Source: Pantoea wallisii
Lineage (GTDB): Bacteria; Pseudomonadota; Gammaproteobacteria; Enterobacterales; Enterobacteriaceae
Assembly: GCF_002095485.1 (NCBI RefSeq)
Contig: NZ_MLFS01000003.1
Location: forward strand, 62,001-126,000
Direction of reading: 5' to 3'
Length of the DNA: 64,000 nucleotides
Made by a program: the position numbers and the translations under genes. Positions 17,399 through 27,908 of the stretch are shown here, piece after piece. The notes under the pieces are model-generated. The model was not told where the DNA came from, did not search any database, and saw only the letters and a program-made list of their open reading frames with translations. Each line of letters begins with the position of its first letter. Within the stretch, counting starts at the first letter, position 1.

Positions 17399-17917
17399 AT
17401 GGTAGATAAACGCGAATCCTATAGCAAAGAAGACCTGGTTGCCTCAGGGCGCGGCGAACTGTTTGGCGAAAATGGCCCGCCGCTGCCGTCCGACAACATG
17501 TTGATGATGGACCGTGTCGTCAAAATGACTGAAGACGGTGGCAGCTTCGACAAAGGCTACGTGGAAGCCGAACTGGATATCCGCCCTGACCTGTGGTTTT
17601 TTGATTGCCACTTTAAAGGCGATCCGGTAATGCCTGGCTGTCTCGGTCTGGATGCGATGTGGCAGCTGGTAGGTTTCTACCTTGGCTGGCTGGGCGCGGA
17701 AGGTAAAGGCCGTGCGCTGGGCGTGGGTGAAGTGAAATTCACCGGTCAGGTTCTGCCGACGGCGAAAAAAGTGACCTATAAAATCCACTTCAAACGCGTG
17801 ATCAACCGCAAGCTGGTGATGGGCGTGGCCGATGGCGAAGTGTTTGTTGACGGTAACCTGATTTATACCGCAACGGATTTGAAAGTGGGTCTGTTCAAAG
17901 ATACCTCTGCTTTCTAA
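17399..17917 (+). CDS. fabA: 3-hydroxydecanoyl-ACP dehydratase/isomerase FabA
   Basis: The 172-aa hot-dog-fold enzyme has catalytic His71 ([20 protein letters not shown]) and Asp85. It dehydrates 3-hydroxydecanoyl-ACP and isomerises the product to cis-3-decenoyl-ACP, the branch point to unsaturated fatty acids. The length and sequence match E. coli FabA closely. It is controlled by the FabR box upstream; a FadR site is expected too, but I cannot point to one with confidence. Confidence 0.98.
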   Translation: MVDKRESYSKEDLVASGRGELFGENGPPLPSDNMLMMDRVVKMTEDGGSFDKGYVEAELDIRPDLWFFDCHFKGDPVMPGCLGLDAMWQLVGFYLGWLGAEGKGRALGVGEVKFTGQVLPTAKKVTYKIHFKRVINRKLVMGVADGEVFVDGNLIYTATDLKVGLFKDTSAF

Positions 17918-17930
17918 ATCCGCTAACGAA

Positions 17931-17952
17931 AACCTCCGCACGCAGCGGAGGT
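17931..17952. terminator. Hairpin between fabA and rmf
   Basis: AACCTCCGC-ACGCA-GCGGAGGTT is a perfect 9-bp stem. On the minus strand it is followed by TTTTCGTT, so it should mainly end rmf; the T run on the plus side is weak. Confidence 0.7.
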
Positions 17953-17982
17953 TCATTCCCTATCGATAGACATCCGGCAGTG

Positions 17983-18150
17983 CTAGGCCACCGCCGACCT
18001 GTCCTCCATGGCTTGTCGCCAACCTCCCAACCAGTGAGACCGGGCATCGATCAGTTGATAAGGGCATAGCTCCTTAGAGCGGCCTGTAATGCCGGCCTGA
18101 TAGCCTCGAGAATGTGCTCGTTCCAGGCGGTCTCTCTTCTGTCTCTTCAT
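17983..18150 (-). CDS. rmf: Ribosome modulation factor Rmf
   Basis: This 55-codon gene encodes MKRQKRDRLERAHSRGYQAG, then a conserved GRSKELCPYQ and HWLGGWRQAMEDR. That is the full Rmf sequence with only a few differences from E. coli. Rmf is a small basic protein that joins 70S ribosomes into inactive 100S dimers in stationary phase. The ribosome binding site is GAGGG/GAGG just before the ATG at 18150. The gene lies between fabA and pqiC, as in E. coli. Confidence 0.96.
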   Translation of the reverse strand: MKRQKRDRLERAHSRGYQAGITGRSKELCPYQLIDARSHWLGGWRQAMEDRSAVA

Positions 18151-18230
18151 ACCTCGTTTCCCTCATTTCAGGTCTGGTGGAATCTGGTGGAAAGATATAG
18201 AGTGGCGAATTAATGTTCAGCCACAATAAT

Positions 18231-18259
18231 GTTCTAACCTCAGCGCACCGAAAGGTCAA
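18231..18259 (-). promoter_or_regulatory. Putative rmf promoter
   Basis: On the minus strand TTGACC (18259-18254), a 17-bp spacer and TAGAAC (18236-18231) precede rmf by about 80 bp. The -10 box is weak, as expected for a promoter that depends on growth phase. Confidence 0.45.
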
Positions 18260-18345
18260 TGCGCAAAATTCACGCCAATGTCATCTGAATGACCTTAAAA
18301 AGACATAATAATTTGTCAACGCAGCGTATATCTGGCTGATTCGCC

Positions 18346-18398
18346 AATAAAAAAGTCCCTGACTGACGCGCTATCGCAGCACGGCAATTCAGAGACTT
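18346..18398 (-). terminator. Terminator of the rlmL-uup-pqiABC transcript
   Basis: Arms at 18389-18398 and 18353-18362 pair over 10 bp (AAGTCTCTGA with TCAGGGACTT, one G-U pair). On the minus strand they are followed by TTTTTTATT. It lies 22 bp after the pqiC stop. Confidence 0.8.
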
Positions 18399-18419
18399 AG
18401 CATAAGCTTCGAACAATTC

Positions 18420-18986
18420 CTAATTTAGTGCGACTACGCCATTAGCAATTTGCTGTGCCGTCTGCTGCCAGCCAAGCGCTAAAGTGCGCACCAGCGCATC
18501 GTAGCCATCTTCCGTTTGCGGCAGCGTAAAATTGAAGCCGCGTTTGATAAGATGCCCTTGATGCTGCAGCAGCCACTCACCGCTGACCACCACCTGGCCA
18601 TCATAACGTCCCTGGAACCCTGTGACGTTAACGTTGAGCGTGTCGTGCGTGTCACCCACCGGTTTGCTGGCCACCAGCCGACCCGGCAGCGCCTTGCTCA
18701 GATTAGTGACCAACGTCTGCTGTAACTGTTGATCCAGCGGGCTGGCCCACAGGTTATTGGCGGCGATAACATATTTTACATCGCTGGTCTGATAGACCAG
18801 CCCGTTACCTGCCAGATAGTCCGGCACGCTGACCTGCTCAACCCATATCATCGGCTGGTCGCTGCCGGCTTCACTCCGCACGCTCGCCACACTGCTGCCC
18901 GCAGGCAGCTGATAGTAAGTGGTATCAATGGTGCTGCTGCACCCTGCCAGCAGCAGCAACGCGCCGATAATCAGCCCTTTTTTCAC
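18420..18986 (-). CDS. pqiC: Outer-membrane lipoprotein PqiC
   Basis: The 188-aa lipoprotein has a short signal and the lipobox LLLLAGC (lipidated Cys16), then an ABC-transporter auxiliary (DUF330/YmbA) domain. PqiC is the outer-membrane part of the PqiABC lipid-transport bridge and interacts with the PqiB tube. The start overlaps the pqiB stop by 4 bp, so the two are translationally coupled. Confidence 0.94.
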   Translation of the reverse strand: MKKGLIIGALLLLAGCSSTIDTTYYQLPAGSSVASVRSEAGSDQPMIWVEQVSVPDYLAGNGLVYQTSDVKYVIAANNLWASPLDQQLQQTLVTNLSKALPGRLVASKPVGDTHDTLNVNVTGFQGRYDGQVVVSGEWLLQHQGHLIKRGFNFTLPQTEDGYDALVRTLALGWQQTAQQIANGVVALN

Positions 18987-20626
18987 TGTTTCGCCCTCTT
19001 TGGCTGTGGGTCCTGACCCGGTTTTGCTTCAAACACCAGTGCGTTGCTCTTTGCATTGAGCGTTTTCAGCACCGGCTGCAGTTCACGCAGAACCTGATCC
19101 AGACGCTGCATATCACCCACCAGCTTGTTATAGGCGGGCGAGCCCGGCTGCAGCCCTTTCATGCTGCGATTCAGCTCGCGCAGCGTTTGCTGCATATCCG
19201 CTGGCAAGGTTTTCATCGCCGGGCTGCCGGTAATTTGATTAAGGTTATTCAGCGTCTTCTGCATCTGCTGCAGCGTGCGCTGGCTCTCTTTCAGGGTGCC
19301 GGTAGCCTCATTCAGCATCGGATTGAGTGGCAAGGCGTTGATCTTATCCAGCGCGGCCATCAGCTTCTGCTGAATCTGGCTCAGCCCGCCGCTTACGGTT
19401 GGAATCACCTCCAGTCCGGCCACCTCGTTCGGGCCTTTATAGGCGGGCGCATTGTCATAGAAGTCGAGATCGACAAACAGCGCGCCTGACAGCAGGTTGC
19501 CGGTTTTCAGCGTGGCGCGCAGTCCGCGTCGCTTACCATCCTGCAGATGCTTCTCAAGATTGAAGTCCCCACCCAGCCGGCTGATAAAGCGATCCGGCTC
19601 AATACGGATCAATACCGGCACGCGATAGTCGGTATTCAGCGCCTGGTTTACACCCGGAATCATATACGGCACCTGCGCCACGGTACCCAGACGAATGCCA
19701 CGGAACTCAACCGGCGCCCCCACCTGCAGGCCGCGAATGGAGTCCGTGAAGAACATCAGGAAATCAGTATGCGCGGTGTAGAGCGAATCCTGAATGCTGC
19801 GCTGATCGTCAAACAGATGGTAATCGCTCTGGTTTTTGGCCAGCTCGCCCAGCTCCCAGCCGTCCGGAACGTCGAAACTGACGCCGCCGCTGAACAGCGT
19901 GGTCAGCGAGCCCATCTCGACGCGCATGCCGGAGGCCGACATGTCCACGGCGATGCCGCTGTCCTTCCAGAAGCGCACGTTAGTGGTGACCAGTCGATCG
20001 TACGGCGCGGCGATAAACAGCTGATAAGTCATCATGCGCTTATCGGTGTCGAAGCTGCTGGTCTCCACCGTCCCTACGCGATAGCCCCGGAACAGCACCG
20101 GATCGCCCGCATTCAGCTGACCGGCTTTTTTGCTATCAAGAATGACGCGGATGCCTTTCGCATCCGGCGGCGCCAGCGGCGGTGCATCCAGCAGCTGATA
20201 GTGCTCCGGCTGCTCGCCCTTTGCGCCCGGCTGCAGTTCGATGTAGGCGCCCGAGAGTAACGTGCCAAGTCCGGTGATCCCTTCACGCCCAACCTGCGGT
20301 TTCACTACCCAAAACACGCTATCTTTATGCAGCAGTTTTTCCATGCCGGCGTTCAGGCGCGCAGTGATCTCAACGTGATGCAGATCATCAGTCAGTACCG
20401 CGCTCTCAACCGTGCCGATATCCACGCTGCGGCTCTTTATGGTGGTTTTACCGGCAACGATGCCCTCGGCACTTTCGGTAATCAGGGTGACCTGCGGGCC
20501 CTGATGGCTGAAGTGATAAAACAGAATCCATCCGCCGATTAACAGCGTAACAATGGGTACGATCCAGACCGGCGACCAGCGTTTAATCTGGTCGATGTTA
20601 GCAATGCCGTGTTGATTGTCCGTCAA
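18983..20626 (-). CDS. pqiB: MCE-domain lipid transport protein PqiB
   Basis: The 547-aa protein has one N-terminal membrane helix (VWIVPIVTLLIGGWILFYHF, about 18-37). Three MCE domains follow (openings QVTLITESAEGIVAGKTTIK, KGIRVILDSKKAGQLNAGDP and DSIRGLQVGAPVEFRGIRLG), then a long C-terminal helix region. Six copies form a needle that spans the periplasm and carries lipids between membranes. The start lies inside the 3' end of pqiA (29-bp overlap). In E. coli the operon is induced by SoxRS; I see no clear box here. Confidence 0.95.
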   Translation of the reverse strand: MTDNQHGIANIDQIKRWSPVWIVPIVTLLIGGWILFYHFSHQGPQVTLITESAEGIVAGKTTIKSRSVDIGTVESAVLTDDLHHVEITARLNAGMEKLLHKDSVFWVVKPQVGREGITGLGTLLSGAYIELQPGAKGEQPEHYQLLDAPPLAPPDAKGIRVILDSKKAGQLNAGDPVLFRGYRVGTVETSSFDTDKRMMTYQLFIAAPYDRLVTTNVRFWKDSGIAVDMSASGMRVEMGSLTTLFSGGVSFDVPDGWELGELAKNQSDYHLFDDQRSIQDSLYTAHTDFLMFFTDSIRGLQVGAPVEFRGIRLGTVAQVPYMIPGVNQALNTDYRVPVLIRIEPDRFISRLGGDFNLEKHLQDGKRRGLRATLKTGNLLSGALFVDLDFYDNAPAYKGPNEVAGLEVIPTVSGGLSQIQQKLMAALDKINALPLNPMLNEATGTLKESQRTLQQMQKTLNNLNQITGSPAMKTLPADMQQTLRELNRSMKGLQPGSPAYNKLVGDMQRLDQVLRELQPVLKTLNAKSNALVFEAKPGQDPQPKRAKQ

Positions 20627-21881
20627 GACGCGGCTCCTTAGGTTCAGTTTCCTGTAGGCGATCCCAGATCAGTCGCGGGTCAAATGCCATGGCGGCGAAC
20701 ATTGTTAGTATCACCACCAAAGCAAATAACAGCGCGCCCGGCGCAGGATAAACACTCATCAGCTGGCCCATACGCACCAGCGCAGAGAGCACAGCGATAA
20801 CAAACACATCAATCATTGACCAGCGGCCAACAAACTCCACCACCTCATAAACCAGGTGCATCTTCTCGCCATCGCGCCGGCCGCGTCCGCTGGCGTGCCA
20901 GCAAAGCCAGCCAATCGCCACCATCTTCAGCGAAGGCACCATAATACTGGCGATAAAAATTACCAGTGCAACCGGCCACGAGCCGTCGCTCCACAGCAAG
21001 ATCACCCCGGACATAATGTTGGAGGGATATTGCGAGCCAAGTGTCTCCGTCACCATGATCGGCATGATATTCGACGGGATATACAACATCACCGAGGTCA
21101 GCAGCAGCGCCAGCGTCCACTGCAGGCTGTGCCGACGGCGCGGCGCGGCGTTCACGCCACAGCGTGGGCAGTGTGGCTGTGCGGCAGGCAGAATGGCAGT
21201 ACAGCAGGGGCAGCTGCGTAATCCCTGCTGCAAGCCACTGATACCCGCCTGCGGCTGCCGCGGTAAAGGTGGCAGCGGATCGATACGCTGCCACACCCAG
21301 CGGCGATCGACGCACTGGAATGCCCGTAACTGCAGTACACAGAACAGACACCACGGCCAGAAGCTGCTGCCCAGGCCAATTTCACCGTAGGCCATGAGCT
21401 TAACGAAACTCACCAGCACGCCCGCCATAAAGATTTCCGCCATGCCCCAGCTACGCAGCTGGAACAGTATGCGCGCCAGCCCCAGCCGCAGGCTGTGCGG
21501 CATGCGTACCGGGTTTACCAGCAGCAGAATGGTGATCATGCAGAACGCCGGTATGCCCTGCACGAACAGCATAAACAGCGTGGCGAGACTGCGATAATCC
21601 TCACGCACCATCACCTGTGGGATCTGTGGCAGCGATATCTGGCTGCTCAGTCCGGCAACGTGCATGGTGATAAAAGGGAACAGGTTCGCCAGCAGCAGCA
21701 TAAACAGCGCCGCCAGCGCATAACCTGTAGGGCGTTTACGCGGCTCATGCCAGTTGGCGATGAGCGTGGTATGGCAGCGCGGACAGCGTGCGCGACTGCC
21801 CACCGGTACGGCGGGCAGTTTTACGGTTAAATCACAGTGTGGGCAGAGCATCCAATGCTGCGCCTGATGCGTTGCACACAT
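20598..21881 (-). CDS. pqiA: Inner-membrane protein PqiA of the Pqi lipid transport system
   Basis: The 427-aa protein has two PqiA domains. Each starts with a CxxC zinc ribbon (MLCPHCD...ARCPRCHT and RSCPCCTA...PHCPRCG) followed by four membrane helices. It is the inner-membrane partner of PqiB. It starts 16 bp after uup and its 3' end overlaps pqiB, so it belongs to the same transcript. Confidence 0.95.
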   Translation of the reverse strand: MCATHQAQHWMLCPHCDLTVKLPAVPVGSRARCPRCHTTLIANWHEPRKRPTGYALAALFMLLLANLFPFITMHVAGLSSQISLPQIPQVMVREDYRSLATLFMLFVQGIPAFCMITILLLVNPVRMPHSLRLGLARILFQLRSWGMAEIFMAGVLVSFVKLMAYGEIGLGSSFWPWCLFCVLQLRAFQCVDRRWVWQRIDPLPPLPRQPQAGISGLQQGLRSCPCCTAILPAAQPHCPRCGVNAAPRRRHSLQWTLALLLTSVMLYIPSNIMPIMVTETLGSQYPSNIMSGVILLWSDGSWPVALVIFIASIMVPSLKMVAIGWLCWHASGRGRRDGEKMHLVYEVVEFVGRWSMIDVFVIAVLSALVRMGQLMSVYPAPGALLFALVVILTMFAAMAFDPRLIWDRLQETEPKEPRLDGQSTRHC

Positions 21882-21897
21882 GCTGATGTCCTCTGCG

Positions 21898-23808
21898 TTA
21901 TGCGCCGTTTTTTAGCGCTTCCAGCTCTTCCCAGCGCTGAAATGCTGTCTCCAGCGCCTTCTCGGTCTCAGCCAGGGCATCCAGTACCGGCTGCGTCTTG
22001 TCATGCGGCTGGCTGAAGAAATCCGGATGGCTCATCTGCGCCTGGAGTTCACCAATGCGCGTCTCCAGCTGCTCCAGCTTCTGCGGCAGCTGTTCCAGCT
22101 CGCGCGTCAGGTTATAGCTTAGCTTGCCGGCGCTGCGTTTGGCGGACTCGTTTTTCTCAGCCGGTTTTGCCGCCGGCGTTGCCGCTTTCACGGCCGTTTT
22201 GGTTTGCTTATAGGCGGCACGCTGCAGCTGCGCATCATGGTACCCGCCGACAAACGCACCGATTTCACCGTTGCCTTCAAAAATCCAGCACTCGGTAACG
22301 GTGTTATCGACAAACTGACGATCGTGGCTCACCAGCAGCACGGTGCCCTGATAGCCATCCACCAGCTCCTCCAGCAGCTCCAGCGTCTCCACATCCAGGT
22401 CGTTGGTCGGTTCATCAAGAATCAGCAGGTTGCTGGGCTTGAGGAACAGACGCGCCAGCAGCAGGCGGTTACGCTCACCACCGGACAGCGCACGCACCGG
22501 CGTCATGGCGCGTTTGGGATGGAACAGGAAGTCCTGCAGATAGCCCAGCACATGGCGCGGTTTACCGTTGACCATCACCTCCTGCTTGCCCTCGGCCAGG
22601 TTATCCATCACGGTTCTGTCCGGATCGAGCTCGGCGCGGTGCTGGTCAAAGTAAGCGATCTCAAGCTTGGTGCCGCAGTGCACCCGGCCGCTGTCGGCTT
22701 TGAGCTGGTCAAGCATCAGGCGCAGCAGCGTGGTTTTCCCGCAGCCGTTCGGGCCGATAAGCGCAATTTTGTCGCCACGCTGTACCTGGGTGGAGAAATC
22801 GTGTACCAGCGTTTTGCCCTCTACGCTGTAGTTCACGTTCTCCAGCTCAAAGACAATTTTGCCGGAGCGCGCCGCTTCGCCAACCTGCATGTTGGCTTTG
22901 CCCATTACGTCACGGCGCTCTGAGCGTTCGCGACGCAGGGCTTTCAGCGCGCGTACGCGCCCTTCATTACGGGTACGGCGCGCTTTAATGCCCTGGCGAA
23001 TCCACACCTCTTCCTGCGCCAGCTTGCGATCGAACTCAGCGTTCTGCATCTCTTCAACCCGCAGCGCCTCCTCTTTACCGACGAGGAACTGATCGTAATC
23101 ACCCGGCCATGACACCAGCTTACCGCGATCCAGATCGACGATACGCGTCGCCATATTGCGGATGAAGGAGCGGTCGTGCGAGATAAATACAATGCTGCCG
23201 GTGAAGGTCTTCAGGAAGGTCTCCAGCCAGTCGATGGTTTCGATATCGAGGTGGTTGGTCGGTTCATCCAGCATCAGCACGCGCGGGTTACTCACCAGCG
23301 CGCGGCCCAGCGCCGCTTTACGCAGCCAGCCGCCGGAGAGCGAAGAGAGCTCGGTATCCGGCGCTAAACCAATCTGCTGCAGCACATCGTTGATGCGCGA
23401 ATCAAGCTGCCACAGGTTCTGATGATCCAGAATCGTCTGCAGGCGGCCCATCTCATTCAGGTTCTTTTCACTCGGGTCTTCCATCACCAGATGCGAGATC
23501 GCGTGATAGGCCTTGAGATGTTCAGCCTGCTCGGCAACGCCCTCGGCCACAAAGTCATACACCGAACCGGTAATGTTGCGCGGCGGGTCCTGCTGCAGGC
23601 GGGAGACCACTAAGTCCTGCTCATAAATAATACGGCCATCATCCAGCGGCTGCTCGCCGTTGATGATCTTCATGAGCGTGGACTTACCGGCACCGTTACG
23701 GCCAACCAGACAGACGCGCTCGCCCTCTTCGATATGCAGTTCGGTGTTATCCAACAGCGGCGCATCGCTGAATGAGAGGTAAGCGCCATGGATACTGATC
23801 AGAGACAT
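21898..23808 (-). CDS. uup: ABC-F ATPase Uup
   Basis: The 636-aa protein has two ABC ATPase domains: Walker A GRNGAGKST near 36 and GPNGCGKTT near 350, signatures LSGGWLRKA and LSGGERNRL, and DEPTNHLD/DEPTNDLD. A C-terminal coiled-coil domain lies at about 570-636. There are no membrane segments. ABC-F proteins act on the ribosome, and Uup loss in E. coli raises precise transposon excision. It starts 5 bp after rlmL and is followed by pqiA. Confidence 0.96.
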   Translation of the reverse strand: MSLISIHGAYLSFSDAPLLDNTELHIEEGERVCLVGRNGAGKSTLMKIINGEQPLDDGRIIYEQDLVVSRLQQDPPRNITGSVYDFVAEGVAEQAEHLKAYHAISHLVMEDPSEKNLNEMGRLQTILDHQNLWQLDSRINDVLQQIGLAPDTELSSLSGGWLRKAALGRALVSNPRVLMLDEPTNHLDIETIDWLETFLKTFTGSIVFISHDRSFIRNMATRIVDLDRGKLVSWPGDYDQFLVGKEEALRVEEMQNAEFDRKLAQEEVWIRQGIKARRTRNEGRVRALKALRRERSERRDVMGKANMQVGEAARSGKIVFELENVNYSVEGKTLVHDFSTQVQRGDKIALIGPNGCGKTTLLRLMLDQLKADSGRVHCGTKLEIAYFDQHRAELDPDRTVMDNLAEGKQEVMVNGKPRHVLGYLQDFLFHPKRAMTPVRALSGGERNRLLLARLFLKPSNLLILDEPTNDLDVETLELLEELVDGYQGTVLLVSHDRQFVDNTVTECWIFEGNGEIGAFVGGYHDAQLQRAAYKQTKTAVKAATPAAKPAEKNESAKRSAGKLSYNLTRELEQLPQKLEQLETRIGELQAQMSHPDFFSQPHDKTQPVLDALAETEKALETAFQRWEELEALKNGA

Positions 23809-23813
23809 AAAAC

Positions 23814-25931
23814 TTATTCCTTACCGGCGTGGCTAACCAGCCAGCAGTTGTGAATTTGACGGTTGCGCGCAAAATCCTGCGACAGCGTTTTCTGGGTAAT
23901 TTCCTGCGCCTGCAGACCAAGACGTGCCAGACCGTCCAGATCCATTTTGAAACCGCGCTTGTTGTTAGAGAACATAATAGTGCCGCCGCGACGCAGCAGA
24001 CGTTTCAGATTCTGCATCAGCATCAGATGGTCGCGCTGCACGTCGAAATCGTCTTCCATGCGTTTGGAGTTTGAGAATGTCGGCGGATCGATAAAGATTA
24101 AGTCGAACTGCTCATCGCTCTCGCGCAGCCAGCTCAGGCAATCTGCCTGCATCAGACGGTGCTGACGGCCGGTCAGACCGTTGAGACGCAGGTTACGCTC
24201 CGCCCACTCCAGATAGGTACGGGACATATCAACCGTAGTGGTGGATTTGGCGCCGCCCAGCCCGGCGTGCACGCTGGCGGTGCCGGTGTAGGCAAACAGG
24301 TTCAGGAAGTCTTTGCCCTTGCTCATCTGACCCAGCATCTGGCGAGCGATACGGTGATCCAGGAACAGGCCCGTATCCAGGTAGTCGGTCAGGTTCACCA
24401 GCAGGCGCGCGTTGAACTCCTGCACTTCGAAGAAGTCGCCCTTTTCGCTCAGCTTCTGATACTGGTTTTTACCCTTCTGCCGCTCGCGCGTTTTCAGCAC
24501 CAGACGGTTCGCCGGGATCTCCAGCACGCTTAAGGTGGCGCTGATGACATCAAACAGACGCTGGCGAGCTTTACTGGCGTCGATGGTTTTCGGCGGAGCA
24601 TACTCCTGAATCACCACCCACTCGCCATAGCGATCGACCGCCACGTTGTACTCCGGCAGGTCGGCATCATACAGGCGATAGCATTCAATATTTGACTGAC
24701 GCGCCCACTTCTCCAGCTTTTTAATATTCTTGCGCAGGCGGTTGGCGAAATCTTCGGCGATCTGCGCGCCGCCTTCTGCGCTGTTTGCTGCCAGCTGATA
24801 ATTTTTCTGTACGCACTCCAGCGGACCGTTTTTCGCTTTGAACTGGCGCTCCGCACGCAGCTGCAGGCAGCTCAGCAGCTCTGGCGAAGCGCTGAACAGC
24901 GACAGATTCCAGCCACCGAAGTGCTGTTTCATGATGCGGCCCAGCTGGCTGTGGAGCGCAATCAGCGCCGGTTCGCTCTCCAGACGCTCGCCGTACGGCG
25001 GGTTGCTCAGCACCGTACCGGTGATCGCTTCTCCCGCCAGCGGATTTTTCAGCTTCAGCACATCCTGCTGGTTAAAGGTGAACAGCTCAAACACGCCGGC
25101 GCGGCGCGCATTGGCACGCGCCCACTCCAGCACGCGGCCGTCGTTGTCATAGCCGAAGAAGCGCGACGTGGTCGCTGCCGTGCCGGTGCGCGCACGCTGC
25201 AGTGCCTCGCTGCGCACCTCCTGCCACAACGCCGCATCGTGTTTTTTCCAGCGGGTAAAGCCCCAGTGAGAGCGCAGCAGGCCCGGCGCACGATCGCAGG
25301 CGATCAGCGCCGCTTCAATCAGCAGCGTGCCGGAACCACACATTGGATCCACCAGTGGCGTGCCGTTTTGCCAGCCGGCGCGCATCACAATCGCCGCCGC
25401 CAGGTTCTCTTTCAGCGGTGCCTGGCCGGTCTGCTGGCGGTAGCCGCGCTGGTGCAGTGCCGTACCGCTCAGGTCCAGCGCGATGCTGACGCGATCTTTG
25501 TTTAACCAGGCGTTGATACGAATACCCGGCTGCTCACGATCCACGCTCGGCCGCTCCAGGTTCTGGCGGGTAAAGCTATCAACAATCGCATCTTTAATAC
25601 GCAGCGCGCCGAACTGGCTGTTACGGATCACCTCATTGGTGCCGCTGAAGTGAATAGCGAAGGTGGTATTGCTGTCGAACATCTCACTCCACGGGATGCT
25701 CTGCGCACCGACATAGAGATCGAGATCGCTCCAGACGCCGAACTCTCCCAGCGGCAGCAAAATACGTGAAGCCAGACGGCTCCACAGCAGGCTTTGGTAC
25801 ATAACACGGTCGTCGGCTCGGAAGTGGACGCCGCCCTGCACCACCTGCAAATCCTGCGCACCCAGCGCGTCCAGCTCAGTTTTTAACAGCTCTTCGAGCC
25901 CACGCGCCGTACTGGCAAACAGAGAATTCAT
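23814..25931 (-). CDS. rlmL: Bifunctional 23S rRNA methyltransferase RlmKL
   Basis: The 705-aa fused enzyme has an N-terminal THUMP domain and RlmL methylase with [17 protein letters not shown] and SNPPYGERL motifs (makes m2G2445). The C-terminal RlmK methylase has [20 protein letters not shown] and [13 protein letters not shown] motifs (makes m7G2069). The start is [20 protein letters not shown] at 25931, as in E. coli; a longer frame upstream is ignored. It is the first gene of rlmL-uup-pqiABC and is divergent from ycbX. Confidence 0.96.
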   Translation of the reverse strand: MNSLFASTARGLEELLKTELDALGAQDLQVVQGGVHFRADDRVMYQSLLWSRLASRILLPLGEFGVWSDLDLYVGAQSIPWSEMFDSNTTFAIHFSGTNEVIRNSQFGALRIKDAIVDSFTRQNLERPSVDREQPGIRINAWLNKDRVSIALDLSGTALHQRGYRQQTGQAPLKENLAAAIVMRAGWQNGTPLVDPMCGSGTLLIEAALIACDRAPGLLRSHWGFTRWKKHDAALWQEVRSEALQRARTGTAATTSRFFGYDNDGRVLEWARANARRAGVFELFTFNQQDVLKLKNPLAGEAITGTVLSNPPYGERLESEPALIALHSQLGRIMKQHFGGWNLSLFSASPELLSCLQLRAERQFKAKNGPLECVQKNYQLAANSAEGGAQIAEDFANRLRKNIKKLEKWARQSNIECYRLYDADLPEYNVAVDRYGEWVVIQEYAPPKTIDASKARQRLFDVISATLSVLEIPANRLVLKTRERQKGKNQYQKLSEKGDFFEVQEFNARLLVNLTDYLDTGLFLDHRIARQMLGQMSKGKDFLNLFAYTGTASVHAGLGGAKSTTTVDMSRTYLEWAERNLRLNGLTGRQHRLMQADCLSWLRESDEQFDLIFIDPPTFSNSKRMEDDFDVQRDHLMLMQNLKRLLRRGGTIMFSNNKRGFKMDLDGLARLGLQAQEITQKTLSQDFARNRQIHNCWLVSHAGKE

Positions 25932-26027
25932 ATCGTCACTTTTACTCTTGCTAAAATTGTTGCGCATTATAGCGAATCAGCGTCCTATGTCATAAAGTTA
26001 GCTTCTTTTTGTCCGCACGGAGTTCCG

Positions 26028-27137
26028 ATGATTACGCTCTCTCGCCTGTTTATTCACCCGGTTAAGTCAATGCGGGGTTTGCAGTTGTCGCACGCGCAGG
26101 TGCAGGAAAGCGGTCTGGCGTTCGATCGCATCTTCATGGTGACCGAGCCGGACGGCACCTTTATCACTGCACGTCAGTTTCCGGAGATGGTGCGTTTCAC
26201 GCCCGCGCTGCTGCCGGACGGACTGTTTATTACCGCGCCGGACGGCAGCCAGGCGCTGATCCGTTTTGCCGACTTCGCGGCGCAGGCCGCGCCCACCGAA
26301 GTGTGGGGCAACCACTTTACTGCCCGCATCGCGCCGGACGCGATCAACCGCTGGCTGAGTCAGTTTTTTCCGCGTCCGGTGCAGCTGCGCTGGGTCGGCG
26401 ACGAATTAACCCGTCGCGTAAAACGCTTTGACGCGATCCCGCTCAGCTTTGCCGATGGTTTTCCCTATCTGCTGGTGAACATGGCTTCACTGCAGGATCT
26501 GCAGCAGCGCTGCCCGGCCAGCGTGCGCGTTGAGCAGTTCAGGCCCAATCTGATTATCAGCGGCGCCAGCGCCTGGGAAGAGGACAGCTGGAGACGGGTG
26601 AAGATTGGCGAGATTACATTTGAGATGCCGAAGCCGTGCAGCCGCTGCGTATTTACCACGGTGGGCACCGAGAGCGGCCGTAAACATCCCGACGGCGAAC
26701 CGCTGGCCACGCTGCAGCGTTTTCGCAGCGCGCAGGACGGTAGCGGCGACATCGATTTTGGTTTAAATCTGATAGCGCTTAACAGCGGCATTATCCGCGT
26801 GGGCGACACGCTGGAGGTGCTTGAGCGCCAGACGCCGCGCGCTTACGGGCCCGGAGAGGTGGTGGAGACGCTGGCGGTAAAAAACAGCAGCCTGGCAAAC
26901 GTCACGATTGGCTACCAGGGCACCACCTTTACCGGCGACAACCAGCAGGTCTTACTGGAACAGCTGGAGATGCAGGGTTTCCGCGTGCCCTACTCATGCC
27001 GCGCCGGCATTTGCGGCAGTTGCAGGATGACACTGGTCTCAGGCGAGGTAAAAGCGCTGAAGCAGAGCGCAGTACGGGATGACGGCACTATTCTCAGCTG
27101 CAGCTGTATTCCGGCAGGTGATATTGATTTGGTGTAA
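26028..27137 (+). CDS. ycbX: MOSC-domain molybdoprotein YcbX with C-terminal 2Fe-2S domain
   Basis: The 369-aa protein has an N-terminal beta-barrel and MOSC domain ([11 protein letters not shown] at the start; conserved cysteine in [12 protein letters not shown]) that binds molybdenum cofactor. A plant-type ferredoxin domain follows, with cluster ligands in [10 protein letters not shown] and the last cysteines near CSC. In E. coli, YcbX reduces N-hydroxylated compounds such as 6-hydroxylaminopurine. It is convergent with zapC, 3 bp between stops. Confidence 0.95.
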   Translation: MITLSRLFIHPVKSMRGLQLSHAQVQESGLAFDRIFMVTEPDGTFITARQFPEMVRFTPALLPDGLFITAPDGSQALIRFADFAAQAAPTEVWGNHFTARIAPDAINRWLSQFFPRPVQLRWVGDELTRRVKRFDAIPLSFADGFPYLLVNMASLQDLQQRCPASVRVEQFRPNLIISGASAWEEDSWRRVKIGEITFEMPKPCSRCVFTTVGTESGRKHPDGEPLATLQRFRSAQDGSGDIDFGLNLIALNSGIIRVGDTLEVLERQTPRAYGPGEVVETLAVKNSSLANVTIGYQGTTFTGDNQQVLLEQLEMQGFRVPYSCRAGICGSCRMTLVSGEVKALKQSAVRDDGTILSCSCIPAGDIDLV

Positions 27138-27140
27138 GCG

Positions 27141-27683
27141 TTACACTGCCCGGGCATAATGCGCGGGCTGTTCCTGCTGCTGCGGCTGCAGGCGGTCGTT
27201 CATGATCTTGATGGCATCACCAAGCTGCATACCTTTTCCGGCCACCGTCAGTGCATTTTGCGCCAGCAGACAGAGCGCCGCATTTTCGCCGCTCTCTACC
27301 ACCAGCAGCTGCGCCTGCTCACCGCTGTCGGCCAGCGTCACGGCAACCATATCACCTGCGGCGGGCTGCCAGCTGCGGATATAGCGGGTAAAGTGCCAGC
27401 TCTTGGGCATCAGTGGTTTCAGAAAGCGGCTGGCAACCAGCGCGTTCAATACCAGCTCCGCTTGCTGATCGCCTTTTAATCCACTTTGCCGGCAGCGCTC
27501 CTCAAAGGAGAAGTAAAGCGCCGCATCGTCAACGCAAAAACCACACTCATTAAAGGCATCCGGCGTCAGCATCTTGCGCGAGAAACGTGAGCGAAACAGC
27601 ATGCCGTCGGCCAAATCCAGCATCATGCGGTCATGTTCTGCGTCGAAATACCACCGCCAGTTGTCATCCGGTTTTATTTTCAT
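27141..27683 (-). CDS. zapC: Cell division protein ZapC
   Basis: The 180-aa protein begins [20 protein letters not shown] and contains the conserved [10 protein letters not shown] and [14 protein letters not shown] blocks of ZapC (YcbW). ZapC binds FtsZ directly and bundles its filaments at mid-cell. It lies next to pyrD on the same strand, separated by 225 bp that hold the pyrD terminator and probably its own promoter. Confidence 0.93.
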   Translation of the reverse strand: MKIKPDDNWRWYFDAEHDRMMLDLADGMLFRSRFSRKMLTPDAFNECGFCVDDAALYFSFEERCRQSGLKGDQQAELVLNALVASRFLKPLMPKSWHFTRYIRSWQPAAGDMVAVTLADSGEQAQLLVVESGENAALCLLAQNALTVAGKGMQLGDAIKIMNDRLQPQQQEQPAHYARAV

Positions 27684-27870
27684 GATGTGCCCTGTGGTTT
27701 ATCACTGCGCTAAACCCGTCTGCATTCAGGTCTCATAGAGCCTGACTCTGCTGCGATTGCTTCACGGCAATCCACACTATTTCGGGTGTAATGGCGCTTA
27801 ATTTAAAAATATTCTCTAAGGAAAAGCTGAAAAATACACCAGCAGGACAAAATATAAAGGAGCCGGAGGG

Positions 27871-27893
27871 ATAAATAAACCCCCCGGCCGGGG
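27871..27893 (-). terminator. Possible terminator after pyrD
   Basis: CCCCGGCCGGGG (27882-27893) is a perfect palindrome. On the minus strand it is followed by GTTTATTTAT. The short loop makes it weaker than a classical terminator. Confidence 0.5.
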
Positions 27894-27908
27894 AAAGTGA
27901 GAAATGTC

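Noticed and set aside
19547-20260. 237-codon plus-strand frame antisense to pqiB
   Set aside because: Shadow of a well-supported MCE gene; no start signal or known domain.
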